Assembly (NCBI RefSeq): GCF_037204085.1 | Contig: NZ_JBBCBW010000006.1 | Location: forward strand, 1-64,000 | Length of the DNA stretch: 64,000 nucleotides | Direction of reading: 5' to 3' | Source: Variovorax sp037204085 | Lineage (GTDB): Bacteria; Pseudomonadota; Gammaproteobacteria; Burkholderiales; Burkholderiaceae_C | In this document: in pieces, positions 43,119 to 51,737 of the stretch | How the letters are laid out: each line of letters opens with the position of its first letter | Position numbering within the stretch: the first letter of the stretch is position 1 | Notes under the pieces: generated by a model | The model's input: the letters and a program-made list of their open reading frames with translations, nothing else | What the model was told of the DNA's origin: nothing | Databases searched by the model: none | Program-made: the position numbers and the translations under genes

Positions 43119-43948
43119 TGCCGCGCCTGAACGAACGCAACGCGCGCTTCTGGCAACTGGTGCTGCTCGTGGTCTTGCTGGTGGCCTGGCACGTGGCCTC
43201 GCGCAACCAGCAGATCGCGTTCTTCCTGGGGGAGCCCATTCAGGTGGCCGGCCGCGTCTGGAGCTGGTTTCTGCCTTTCGAAGTGCCGCCGAACCTGCTG
43301 TTTCCAGAGGGGCTGAAGGGCAACGCAGACATCTACCGTCACCTGGGCACCACGCTGCTCGAGACGGTGCTGGCCTTCGGCATCGGCACGGTGCTCGGCC
43401 TGGCCTGCGGGCTCTGGCTGGCGCTGGCGCCCACGGCGAGCCTGATTCTCGATCCCTACATCAAGGCCGCCAATTCGATGCCGCGCGTGATCCTGGCGCC
43501 GATCTTCGCGCTGTGGTTCGGGCTGGGCATCTGGAGCAAGGTGGCGCTGGCCGTCACCCTGGTGTTCTTCATCGTGTTCTTCAACGTGTACCAGGGCGTG
43601 CGCGAGGTCAGCCCCGTGGTGCTGGCCAACGCGAAGATGCTGGGCGCCAATCAGCGGCAGCTGCTGCGCACCGTGTATCTGCCCAGCGCCACCAGCTGGG
43701 TGTTCTCGAGCCTGCACACCTCGGTGGGCCTGGCCTTCGTGGGTGCGGTGGTGGGGGAGTACCTGGGCTCGGCGCGCGGCGTGGGCTATTTGATACTGCA
43801 GGCCGAAGGCACCTTCGACGTCAACACCGTGTTTGCCGGCATCGTGGTGCTCACCGCCTTTGCGCTGCTGCTCGATGGGCTGGTCGGGCTCATCGAGAAG
43901 CGCCTGATGAAATGGCAGCCGCGCAGCGGCGAGACTGAAAAGCTCTAG
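43115..43948 (+). CDS. ABC transporter permease (SsuC/TauC-like)
   Basis: 277 aa with about six membrane segments. The EAA loop is seen as VVLANAKMLGANQRQLLRTVYLPSA. AVVGEYLGSARGVGYLILQAEGTFDVNTVFAGI is the conserved C-terminal part. It completes the importer with the ATPase and binding protein. It ends 6 bases before the convergent mltD stop. Confidence 0.9.
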   Translation: MMPRLNERNARFWQLVLLVVLLVAWHVASRNQQIAFFLGEPIQVAGRVWSWFLPFEVPPNLLFPEGLKGNADIYRHLGTTLLETVLAFGIGTVLGLACGLWLALAPTASLILDPYIKAANSMPRVILAPIFALWFGLGIWSKVALAVTLVFFIVFFNVYQGVREVSPVVLANAKMLGANQRQLLRTVYLPSATSWVFSSLHTSVGLAFVGAVVGEYLGSARGVGYLILQAEGTFDVNTVFAGIVVLTAFALLLDGLVGLIEKRLMKWQPRSGETEKL

Positions 43949-43954
43949 CCGGGT

Positions 43955-45559
43955 TCAGCGCTTCTTCTTTGCCGGCGTGCCGCCGCGCTTTTCGCGCACG
44001 ACCTGCTGCTTGCCACTGGACTTTGTCACATTGCCGCGTGCGGCAGTCGCCTTTACCGCGCTGCCGCCGCGCTTCGTGCTTGCGCGGCCGCGAGCCGGTC
44101 CTGCGCCCGATCCGACGCGAGCCGCGGGTGCGGCACGAACCGGCAGGTACACGACCACGCTGTAGCCGCGCTTGAATGCATGGTTGGGCTTGACGTCGTT
44201 CCACTCGGCCACGTTGGCGGGCGCGAGCTTGTAGCGGCGCGCGATGCTGGCCACGCTGTCATTGCGGCCGGCCTTGATGGTGGTGCGGCGGTTGACGATC
44301 TCGGGCTGGAAGCTCAGGTGCCCGCTGTCGGCGACCAGGGCCGTCACGTCTTCCTTGACGCGGGCACCGCGCGGCACGATGAGCGTGGAACCGGCCTTGA
44401 TGAGCATGCGGGGCGGAATGCTGTTGAGCGCGCGCAGATCGGCTTCGCTCATGCCCGAGCGCTGCGCGGCATCGGCCACCGTCATGGTGTTGGGAACCAC
44501 CCATGCCGTCCAGCTGGCGTACTGGCCTTGCGAGTAGGCGTCGAAATTGCGCTGGAACACGGCCGCGTTGTCCCAGGGCAGCAGGATCTGCTGCGTTCCG
44601 GCCGCAAGCAGCACCGGCTTGTGCGCGGCGGGGTTCAGGGCGCGAAAGTCTTCGAGCCGAACGTCGGCCAGCTTGGCCGCCAGCTCGACGTCGAGGTCGC
44701 GCGTGAGCGTCACGGTCTGGAAGTACGGGTGGTTGGCGATCAGCGGCAGTTCGGCGTTGAACGCCTGCGGGTTCGCAACGATGTTCTTCACGGCCTGCAG
44801 CTTGGGCACGTAGAGCCGCGTTTCGGCCGGCATGGAAAGATCGCTGTAGGTGGTGGGGAGGCCCAGGCGCTGGTTCTTCGCAATGGCGCGGCTCACGCTG
44901 CCTTCGCCCCAGTTGTACGCGGCCAGCGCAAGCTGCCAGTCGCCGAACATACGGTAGAGCTTTTGCAGGTAGTCCAGCGCGGCGCGGGTCGATGCCACCA
45001 CGTCGCGACGGTCGTCGCGGAAGATGTTCTGTTTCAGGTCGAAGTCGGTGCCGGTAGCCGGCATGAACTGCCACATGCCCGCAGCGCGCGCGCTGGAAAT
45101 GGCCTGCGGGTTGAATGCGCTTTCGATATAAGGCAGCAGCGCGAGCTCGGTGGGCATGTTGCGCCGCTCGAGTTCCTCGACGATGTGGAACATGTACTTG
45201 TTCGAGCGCTCGGTCATGCGCTGGATGTAGTCGGGCCGGCTGGCATACCACTGCTCTCGGTCGCGCACGAGGTCGCTCTCGAGGTTGGGCATCTTGAAGC
45301 CACGGCGGATGCGGTCCCACATGTCTGCGGGCGGCGCGAGCGTGACGACGCTTTGCGAATGCGCTTCGCTGCTGGTGATGGGAGTGAGAGGGCCGCCCGG
45401 ATAGACAGGGGCCGCGCTGCCGGCCACCTTGGAAGCAGTACCGCCCGTGGTGGCGGTGGATTGAGCGGAAGTGCCGGACGAAGACGGGGTCGTGGTGGTT
45501 CCCGCGCAGCCCGCGAGCAACAGTGAACCTGCAAGGCAGGCAGCAGCGATAAATTTCAT
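43955..45559 (-). CDS. mltD: Membrane-bound lytic murein transglycosylase D with LysM repeats
   Basis: 534 aa lipoprotein. MKFIAAACLAGSLLLAGC has lipobox LAGC (C18). The SLT catalytic domain spans ~115-260 with E146 in LALLPYIESAFNPQA and the helper motif AAGMWQFMPATG, then LAAYNWGEGSVSRAI. Two LysM-type repeats follow (~370-412 and ~430-475: YKLAPANVAEWND). The Lys/Arg-rich tail is unusual. It cleaves peptidoglycan at the MurNAc-GlcNAc bond to leave anhydro ends. ATG 45559 overlaps the gloB stop (ATGA). Confidence 0.93.
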   Translation of the reverse strand: MKFIAAACLAGSLLLAGCAGTTTTPSSSGTSAQSTATTGGTASKVAGSAAPVYPGGPLTPITSSEAHSQSVVTLAPPADMWDRIRRGFKMPNLESDLVRDREQWYASRPDYIQRMTERSNKYMFHIVEELERRNMPTELALLPYIESAFNPQAISSARAAGMWQFMPATGTDFDLKQNIFRDDRRDVVASTRAALDYLQKLYRMFGDWQLALAAYNWGEGSVSRAIAKNQRLGLPTTYSDLSMPAETRLYVPKLQAVKNIVANPQAFNAELPLIANHPYFQTVTLTRDLDVELAAKLADVRLEDFRALNPAAHKPVLLAAGTQQILLPWDNAAVFQRNFDAYSQGQYASWTAWVVPNTMTVADAAQRSGMSEADLRALNSIPPRMLIKAGSTLIVPRGARVKEDVTALVADSGHLSFQPEIVNRRTTIKAGRNDSVASIARRYKLAPANVAEWNDVKPNHAFKRGYSVVVYLPVRAAPAARVGSGAGPARGRASTKRGGSAVKATAARGNVTKSSGKQQVVREKRGGTPAKKKR

Positions 45560-46335
45560 CGGAAGTCGTTTTTCCATTGGCGCAGTGCGGCAAACACATC
45601 GGCTTCGCCCGCATTGGCGGAAAGCTCGGCGTGCTCGCGCACCGCTCTAAGGACAGTGGCTTCGCGGCTGCGAAGAAAGGGGTTGATTCGGCGTTCGGTG
45701 GCCAGTTGCGAAGGCAGCGTGGGCTGCCCCTGCGCGCGCAGGCTTTCGCAATGCGCGGTGTACTGAGTCAGATCGGTATTGCCGGGTTCCACCGCTTGGG
45801 CGAAACGCAGGTTAGCAAGTGTGTATTCGTGCGCACAACATACGCGGGAGTCGCCGGGCAGCGCTGCAAGCGCATCGAGCGAAGCCAGCATTTGCGCCGG
45901 CGTGCCTTCGAACAGGCGGCCGCAGCCGCCGGAGAACAGCGTGTCGCCGCAAAACAGCAGCGGCGCCTGGCCTTGGTGTGCGGGCAAGAAGTAGGCAATG
46001 TGGCCGGCCGTGTGGCCCGGCACGTCGATGACCTCGAAGCGCAGCCCGAGCACCTCAGCGGTGTCGCCATGCGAAAGCGGCGTGAAGGGTTCGGGGATGC
46101 GCTCGCGTGCGGGGCCGAACACCGGCGCGCCGGTTGCCACATGGAGCGCGGCCACGCCGCCCGTGTGATCGGGGTGGTGGTGCGTGACTAGAATCGCGGC
46201 GAGCTGCAGCTTGTCGCGCGTCAATGCGTTGAATACCGGTTGAGCGTCGCCCGGGTCCACCACGATCGCGTTGGACCCGTCCTGCAGCATCCAGATGTAG
46301 TTGTCAGCGAAGGCGGGCAGCGGAACAAGGGTCAT
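45556..46335 (-). CDS. gloB: Hydroxyacylglutathione hydrolase (glyoxalase II)
   Basis: 259 aa metallo-beta-lactamase fold. MTLVPLPAFADNYIWML is the family start. The metal motif is THHHPDHTGG, with DVPGHTAGHIAYF, LFCGDTLFSGGCGRLFEGTP and VCCAHEYTLANLRFA supplying further ligands. It hydrolyses S-lactoylglutathione to lactate and glutathione. The start codon overlaps the divergent methyltransferase start within a CATG palindrome at 46333-46336. Confidence 0.95.
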   Translation of the reverse strand: MTLVPLPAFADNYIWMLQDGSNAIVVDPGDAQPVFNALTRDKLQLAAILVTHHHPDHTGGVAALHVATGAPVFGPARERIPEPFTPLSHGDTAEVLGLRFEVIDVPGHTAGHIAYFLPAHQGQAPLLFCGDTLFSGGCGRLFEGTPAQMLASLDALAALPGDSRVCCAHEYTLANLRFAQAVEPGNTDLTQYTAHCESLRAQGQPTLPSQLATERRINPFLRSREATVLRAVREHAELSANAGEADVFAALRQWKNDFR

Positions 46336-47104
46336 GAGCGGTCAAATTATAGGTTTGCAGGATTGGTTCGCGACCCCCCCCGGCCGCTACCTCCTGGCGT
46401 GGGAGCAGGCCCAGTTCGACGAAGCCGTGGCGGATGTCTTCGGCTATCACGCGCTGCAGCTGGGCGCCGCCGAGATCGAGGGACTGCGCGCCAACCGCAT
46501 GCCGCACCGCTGGCTCGCCTTGAGCGACCCCTTGCAGCAACCCGGCAGGGCCGCGCTGTTCACCGACTTTGCGGCGCTGCCGTTCGCGGCCAATAGTCTC
46601 GACCTGGTGGTGCTGCCGCACGCACTGGAGTTGAGCCCCGACCCCCACGCCACCTTGCGCGAGGTGGAGCGGGTGCTGGTGCCCGAAGGCCGCGTGGTGA
46701 TCTGCGGGCTGAACCCGGCCAGTCTGTGGGGCATGCGGCAGCGCCGCGCGCACCTGTATCGCAAGCTCGGCTTCGGCGAACTGTTCTTGCCCGAGGGTGG
46801 TGAGTTCATCGGCTACTGGCGCATTCGCGACTGGCTGCGGCTCTTGAGCTTCGAGGTGGAGTCGGGGCGGTTTGGCGTTTACCGGCCCGCGGTGCGCAGC
46901 GAGGCCTGGCTCGAGCGCTGCCGCTGGATGGACACCGCCGGCGAGCGCTGGTGGCCTATTTTTGGCGCGGTGTATTTCCTCGTGGCCGTCAAGCGGGTGC
47001 GTGGCATGCGCCTGTTGGGGGCCGAATGGCGCCGCGCCGCAGCGCGTGCGACAGCGCCGGTGCCCCTGGCGGGCAAGGTGCACAAGGCGGACCACGCCGA
47101 CTGA
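46334..47104 (+). CDS. SAM-dependent methyltransferase-like protein (Methyltransf_11)
   Basis: 256 aa. The N-terminus WFATPPGRYLLAWEQAQFDEAV is a known proteobacterial family next to gloB and rnhA. SLDLVVLPHALELSPDPHATLREVERVLVPEGRVVICGLNP gives methyltransferase motifs II-III (e.g. VLPHALELSPDPHATLREVE). Motif I, the Gly-rich SAM loop, is poorly preserved, so activity is uncertain. AAGG precedes ATG 46334. It diverges from gloB with overlapping start codons. Confidence 0.75.
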   Translation: MSGQIIGLQDWFATPPGRYLLAWEQAQFDEAVADVFGYHALQLGAAEIEGLRANRMPHRWLALSDPLQQPGRAALFTDFAALPFAANSLDLVVLPHALELSPDPHATLREVERVLVPEGRVVICGLNPASLWGMRQRRAHLYRKLGFGELFLPEGGEFIGYWRIRDWLRLLSFEVESGRFGVYRPAVRSEAWLERCRWMDTAGERWWPIFGAVYFLVAVKRVRGMRLLGAEWRRAAARATAPVPLAGKVHKADHAD

Positions 47105-47145
47105 TTGAAGCAATGATCGATTGAAAGAAGAAGGAAAAGAAAGTT

Positions 47146-47595
47146 TTGAACGAAGTCGTGATCTACACCGATGGTGCGTGCAAAGGCAACCCGGGCCCCG
47201 GTGGCTGGGGCGCGTGGCTCAAGTCTGGCGCCACCGAAAAGGAACTGTTCGGCGGTGAACTCAACACCACCAACAACCGCATGGAACTCACGGCCGTGAT
47301 CGAGGGCCTGGCCGCCCTCAAGCGGCCCTGCAAGGTCATTCTTTACCTTGACAGCCAATACGTGCGCATGGGCATCACCGAGTGGATCCGCGGCTGGAAA
47401 GCCAAAGGCTGGCGCACGTCCACCAAGCAGCCGGTAAAGAACGTGGAACTCTGGCAGAAGCTCGACAAGCTGGTGGCGGAGGGCGGCCACGTCATCGAAT
47501 GGCGGTGGGTCAAGGGCCACTCGGGCGACCCCGGCAACGAGCGCGCCGACATGCTTGCGAACAAGGGCGTCGACAAGGCCCTCGGCCGGATCTAG
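47146..47595 (+). CDS. rnhA: Ribonuclease HI
   Basis: 149 aa. It degrades RNA in RNA-DNA hybrids. The catalytic acids are visible: D in YTDGACKGNPGPGGW, E in NNRMELTAVIEGL, D in LYLDSQYV and the terminal D in GNERADMLAN; VKGHSGDPGN is the flexible loop. The start is a TTG at 47146, preceded by AAGGAAAAG. No in-frame ATG is suitable. The 3' end overlaps moeA by 4 bases in convergent orientation. Confidence 0.96.
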   Translation: MNEVVIYTDGACKGNPGPGGWGAWLKSGATEKELFGGELNTTNNRMELTAVIEGLAALKRPCKVILYLDSQYVRMGITEWIRGWKAKGWRTSTKQPVKNVELWQKLDKLVAEGGHVIEWRWVKGHSGDPGNERADMLANKGVDKALGRI

Positions 47596-48908
47596 TCGTC
47601 GAGCATCATCACGTCGACTTCATCGCCCGCGGCCACGCTGGCCTGATCGTGGTGCAGCACCACCAGCCCGTTGGCCTCCACCATCGAACTCAGCACACCC
47701 GAACCCTGGTTGCCCGCAATGCGAACCTCGGGCAGGGCGCCGGCCACGGCCCTGACGAAGCCGCGCTGGTATTCGGTACGACCGGGCTTCTTGCGGATGG
47801 CACCCACGCTGCGTGCACGCAGCAGCGGCCGCGGCGCTGCTGCTATGTCGTGGCAGCCCATCATGCGCAGCAACGCAGGCCGCACGAACGCAAGAAAAGT
47901 GACCATCACGGCCACCGGATTGCCGGGCAGCCCGAACAGCACGGCGGCACTTGGCTGCGATGAAGTGGCCTGGTCGCGCGGGATCAGCCCGACGGCCATC
48001 GGCCGACCCGGGCGCATCGCAACCCGCCAGAAGGCCATGTCTCCAAGCTGCTGCATTACAGCGCGCGTGTGGTCGGCGGCACCGACGCTCACGCCCCCGC
48101 TGGTGATGATGGCGTCCGCCTCGCTGGCGGCGCGCTGCAGCGTGGCGGCGAGCGTGGCGGGGTCGTCGCGTACCAGGCCCAGGTCGATGACTTCGCAGCC
48201 CAGCCGCGTGAGCAGGCCGAACACCGTGTAGCGGTTGCTGTCGTACACGGCGCCTTCGCGCGGCGGTTCGCCAAGGCTCAGGATTTCGTCGCCGGTCGAA
48301 AAGTAGGCCACGCGCAGGCGCCGCAGCACGGAAACCGAAGGCAGGCCGAGGCTCGCGATCATGCCCAGGGCCGCGGGCGACAGGCGTTCGCCGCGCCGCA
48401 GCGCCGGTTGGCCTTGCATCAGGTCTTCGCCCGCGAAGCGGCGGTTGTCGCCGCGGCGGAGCACCTTGGCAGGAAAGCTCACGCGGTCGCCGTCGACCTT
48501 GCAGAACTCCTGCGGAATCACGGTGTCGAGCCCTTCGGGCATGACCGCTCCAGTCATGATCCGGACCGCATCGCCCGCACCCAAGGGGCCGCGCCACGCG
48601 GCGCCGGCCAGCGCGGTTCCTACAACGCGCAGCTCGATCGATGCATCGATGGGCGCATCGTCGCGCAGGATGGCGCCATCGAAGGCAAAGCCGTCCATGG
48701 CGGAGTTGTCGTGCGGAGGCACGCTGACTGGCGAGATGATGTCTTCGGCCAGCACGCGGCCCAGGGCCTCGCGCACGCCGACTTCTTCGCGTTCGGAAAC
48801 CACGGCCTGGGCGACGAGTTGGGCCAGGAAGGCCTGCACTCCGTCGACGCTCAGCGCCTGGGGGTCATAGCCCGCAAGGGCGGCGGCAATGTCGGCGATG
48901 CGGCTCAT
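47592..48908 (-). CDS. moeA: Molybdopterin molybdenumtransferase MoeA
   Basis: 438 aa. It inserts molybdate into adenylated molybdopterin. Motifs are DNSAMDGFAF, RIMTGAVMPEGLDTVIPQE, RLRVAYFSTGDEI, DSNRYTVFGLL and the MoCF domain IITSGGVSVGAADH, with VLFGLPGNPVAVMVTF. It is last of a three-gene set: ATG 48908 overlaps the mobA stop. Confidence 0.96.
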   Translation of the reverse strand: MSRIADIAAALAGYDPQALSVDGVQAFLAQLVAQAVVSEREEVGVREALGRVLAEDIISPVSVPPHDNSAMDGFAFDGAILRDDAPIDASIELRVVGTALAGAAWRGPLGAGDAVRIMTGAVMPEGLDTVIPQEFCKVDGDRVSFPAKVLRRGDNRRFAGEDLMQGQPALRRGERLSPAALGMIASLGLPSVSVLRRLRVAYFSTGDEILSLGEPPREGAVYDSNRYTVFGLLTRLGCEVIDLGLVRDDPATLAATLQRAASEADAIITSGGVSVGAADHTRAVMQQLGDMAFWRVAMRPGRPMAVGLIPRDQATSSQPSAAVLFGLPGNPVAVMVTFLAFVRPALLRMMGCHDIAAAPRPLLRARSVGAIRKKPGRTEYQRGFVRAVAGALPEVRIAGNQGSGVLSSMVEANGLVVLHHDQASVAAGDEVDVMMLDD

Positions 48909-49555
48909 CGGTTTTCAAGCGCGTGCAGCTCGGCCAGCGTGTTGGCGTTGAAGAAAGCATCGGGCGCGTCGCCGGGCCGGTCGAAGGGCACGAGCACGGT
49001 GCGGTGCTGCGCGGTCCATGCGTCGATCTTGCGGCCGCCGGACTGGGTGAAGTTCACCAGGCTTTCGAGCAGCGCCGTGTGCAGCAGGCAGAACACCGGC
49101 TGCGGCCGGAGCACCGGCGCCGCGCCGGGTTCGGCGGCGGCTTCGGGGGCGCTGACCATGGCGATTTCCGCGTTGTCGGCAACCAGCGCCTCGGCCATTC
49201 GGCTTGCCAGGTCGAGCGGGAACAGTGGCGTGTCGCAAGGCACGGTCAACAGGTAAGGCGTTTCGCAGCGCTCGAGGCCCGTCAAAAAGCCCGCGAGCGG
49301 ACCCGCGTAATCGGCCAGGCTGTCGGGCCACACCGGCACGCCGAAGGACTCGTAGGCGGCCAGGTTTCGGTTGGCGTTGATCATGACCTCGCCGACCTGC
49401 ATGCCCAGCCGCAGAACGGCGTGCATCGCGAGCGGCGAGCCGTTGAAGTTCTGCAAGCCCTTGTCGATGCCGCCCATGCGTGTGCCGCGTCCGCCGGCCA
49501 GCAGCAGGCCGGTGATCTCGCTGGGGGAAATGGGTTCTTGTGTCTCTGGGGTCAT
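48905..49555 (-). CDS. mobA: Molybdenum cofactor guanylyltransferase MobA
   Basis: 216 aa. GLLLAGGRGTRMGGIDKGLQ is the nucleotide-binding motif. VWPDSLADYAGPLAGFLTGL and LLTVPCDTPLFP are family elements. It attaches GMP to Mo-molybdopterin for DMSO-reductase-type enzymes. It overlaps moaA upstream and moeA downstream by 4 bases each. Confidence 0.95.
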   Translation of the reverse strand: MTPETQEPISPSEITGLLLAGGRGTRMGGIDKGLQNFNGSPLAMHAVLRLGMQVGEVMINANRNLAAYESFGVPVWPDSLADYAGPLAGFLTGLERCETPYLLTVPCDTPLFPLDLASRMAEALVADNAEIAMVSAPEAAAEPGAAPVLRPQPVFCLLHTALLESLVNFTQSGGRKIDAWTAQHRTVLVPFDRPGDAPDAFFNANTLAELHALENR

Positions 49556-50703
49556 CCGCCGATGTAGCTCATTTCGACGCGTCGCGGCGCCTTGTCGTTG
49601 GTGTCGTGCTCGGCGCTTTCGGGGCCGCGAAGCGCGCGCAGTTCGGAATAGCGGTCGGCGCGGCCCTGCCAGATGTGGCCGATGGCGGAGGCGATCTCCT
49701 CGTCGGTGGCGGTGCCGCGCAGCAGCGGGCGCAAGTCGTGGCCCGCGCTCGCAAAAAGGCAGAGGTAGAGCTTGCCCTCGGTGGACAGGCGCGCGCGGCT
49801 GCAGTCGTGGCAGAAGGCCTGGGTCACACTGCTGATCACGCCGACCTCGCCGCCGCCGTCGGCATAGGCCCAGCGCTGCGCGGTCTCTCCGGGCGCGCTG
49901 GCCTCGAGGGGCACCAGCGGAAACTCGGCGCCGATGCGCGCGATGACTTCCGCCGAAGGCAGCACCTCGTCCATGCGCCAGCCGTTGGTGGCGCCCACGT
50001 CCATGTATTCGATGAAGCGCAGCACGACCTTGCCGCCGTGGTTGTCGCGAAAGTAGCGCGCCATCGGCAGGATTTCCTGCTCGTTGGTGCCGCGCTTGAC
50101 CACCATGTTGACCTTGATCGGGCCGAGCCCGGCGGCCAGCGCCGCCTCTATGCCGGCCAGCACATCGGCCACCGGAAAATCGACGTCGTTCATGTGGCGG
50201 AACACCGCGTCGTCGAGGCTGTCGAGGCTTACCGTCACGCGCTGCAGGCCGGCGGCCGCCAGCGCCGCTGCCTTGCGCTGCAGCAGCGAGCCGTTGGTGG
50301 TGAGCGTGAGCGCCAGTGGCTCGCCGGCCGGGGTGCGAAGCTCGGAAAGCTGCTCGATCAGCCCCTCGATGTTCTTGCGCAGCAGCGGCTCGCCGCCGGT
50401 CAGGCGGATCTTGCGCACGCCGTGCGCCGCGAAAAGCCGCGCGAGCCGCGTCATTTCCTCGAAGCTCAGCAGCGCGCTGTGCGGCAGGTATTGGTAGTCC
50501 TTGTCGAACACGTCTTTCGGCATGCAGTAGCTGCAGCGAAAGTTGCAGCGGTCCGTCACGCTGATGCGCAGGTCGGTCAGCGGCCGGCCGAGGCGGTCGA
50601 GCAGATGGCCGGTGGCGGGCACGGCAACCTCCGGCACCGAAACCGCCGGGCGTGCGCGGCCGATTTCGGAGAGCGGAATGACGGTGGTGCTTTTGCTGTT
50701 CAT
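49552..50703 (-). CDS. moaA: GTP 3',8-cyclase MoaA
   Basis: 383 aa radical SAM enzyme for the first molybdopterin step. The N-terminal cluster motif is CNFRCSYC, and TGGEPLLRKNIEGL follows. The C-terminal cluster is FCHDCSRARLSTEGKLYLC. The protein ends in GG (SYIGG), required for MoaC-coupled activity. The ~45-residue N-terminal extension is Pro/Val-rich. First gene of moaA-mobA-moeA, with 4-base overlaps throughout. No Moco riboswitch is apparent in its short leader. Confidence 0.97.
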   Translation of the reverse strand: MNSKSTTVIPLSEIGRARPAVSVPEVAVPATGHLLDRLGRPLTDLRISVTDRCNFRCSYCMPKDVFDKDYQYLPHSALLSFEEMTRLARLFAAHGVRKIRLTGGEPLLRKNIEGLIEQLSELRTPAGEPLALTLTTNGSLLQRKAAALAAAGLQRVTVSLDSLDDAVFRHMNDVDFPVADVLAGIEAALAAGLGPIKVNMVVKRGTNEQEILPMARYFRDNHGGKVVLRFIEYMDVGATNGWRMDEVLPSAEVIARIGAEFPLVPLEASAPGETAQRWAYADGGGEVGVISSVTQAFCHDCSRARLSTEGKLYLCLFASAGHDLRPLLRGTATDEEIASAIGHIWQGRADRYSELRALRGPESAEHDTNDKAPRRVEMSYIGG

Positions 50704-50768
50704 GGGGCAGCGGCCAATTTACTCCATCGGGGATGGGCCGAGCCGGAAAGGGCTACTCGGCAGGTCTG

Positions 50769-51530
50769 CTAGACGCAGCGCGCGCCGTCCACTTCAATGC
50801 ACACGCCGCTGATGAACGCGGCCTCGTCGCTTGCGAGGTACAGCGCGGCGTTGGCCACGTCGAGCGCCGTCGAGAAGCGGCCGAGCGGAATGGTGGCGCG
50901 GAACTTGGCCTTGCGCTCTTCGGTGAGCGGACCGCCGGCGAATTCGGCGGCCAGGCCCGTGTCGGGGTTGAACACCGGGTTGATGCAGTTCACGCGGATG
51001 TTGTCGGGGCCGAGCTCGGCGGCCAGCGACTTACTCGTCGTGATGACGGCGCCTTTGGAGCCGTTGTACCAGGTAAGGCCCGGACGCGGACGCACGCCGG
51101 CCGTGGAGGCAATGTTGATGAACGAGCCGCCGCCGTTGGCGCGGAATGCCGGCACCGCGTGCACGGTGGCGAGGTAGATGCTCTTCACGTTGACCGCGTA
51201 GCACTTGTCGAATTCGTCTTCGCCGACTTCAAGGGCAGGGCGGTTGCGGTGGGTCCACCCGGCGTTGTTGACCATGGCGTCGAGCTTGCCGTGGCGCTCC
51301 ACCGCGGCCTCGACCAGGGCCTTGACCTGGGCCGACTGCGTAACGTCGGCCGCGAAGAACGAGGCCCTGCCGCCGTCGCGCAGGATGGCTTCGACCACCT
51401 GCTGGCCGGCTGCCGGGTTGATGTCGTTCACGAGCACCTGGGCGCCCTCGGCTGCGAGCCGCTTGGCGATGCCTTCGCCGATACCGCCGCCGGCACCGGT
51501 CACGATGATGGATTTGTTCTTGACGCGCAC
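50769..51530 (-). CDS. Short-chain dehydrogenase/reductase (FabG-like)
   Basis: 253 aa. The cofactor motif is VTGAGGGIGEGIA, with NNAG in the fold. The catalytic Ser is in INIASTAG and Tyr/Lys in WYNGSKGAV. Asp after beta-2 (VLVNDIN) suggests NAD(H) preference. Glucose-dehydrogenase or 3-oxoacyl reductase-like enzymes share this outline; substrate unknown. Lone gene upstream of moaA on the same strand, 65 bases apart. Confidence 0.87.
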   Translation of the reverse strand: MRVKNKSIIVTGAGGGIGEGIAKRLAAEGAQVLVNDINPAAGQQVVEAILRDGGRASFFAADVTQSAQVKALVEAAVERHGKLDAMVNNAGWTHRNRPALEVGEDEFDKCYAVNVKSIYLATVHAVPAFRANGGGSFINIASTAGVRPRPGLTWYNGSKGAVITTSKSLAAELGPDNIRVNCINPVFNPDTGLAAEFAGGPLTEERKAKFRATIPLGRFSTALDVANAALYLASDEAAFISGVCIEVDGARCV

Positions 51531-51654
51531 GCTGTGTCTCCTCGAAAAAAGTGCAGCGGGGCAGTGTATCGGGCCGTGCTGCCTGGCGCTTGGGCGCGGC
51601 GCTTTTTGCGCGGCTCGCTAAATGCCTGCTGAACGCCTGCTGGACGCCGTTGTT

Positions 51655-51673
51655 GAGAATTACTATCATTAAG
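51655..51673. promoter_or_regulatory. Candidate Fur box before the ZIP transporter gene
   Basis: The 19-mer beginning GAGAATTACTATCATTA matches the Fur consensus GATAATGATAATCATTATC at 13 of 19 positions. It lies 65 bases upstream of the GTG start at 51738, where a promoter is expected. Confidence 0.55.
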
Positions 51674-51737
51674 GTGCCTGAGTACGCAGCACTCGAATTG
51701 ACGCAAAGGGCTCTTTCAACACAAGGAGCTTGCAATC

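Noticed and set aside
50704..50768. Moco riboswitch upstream of moaA
   Set aside because: The 65-base gap is too short and lacks the conserved structure; it has only a GC-rich stem.
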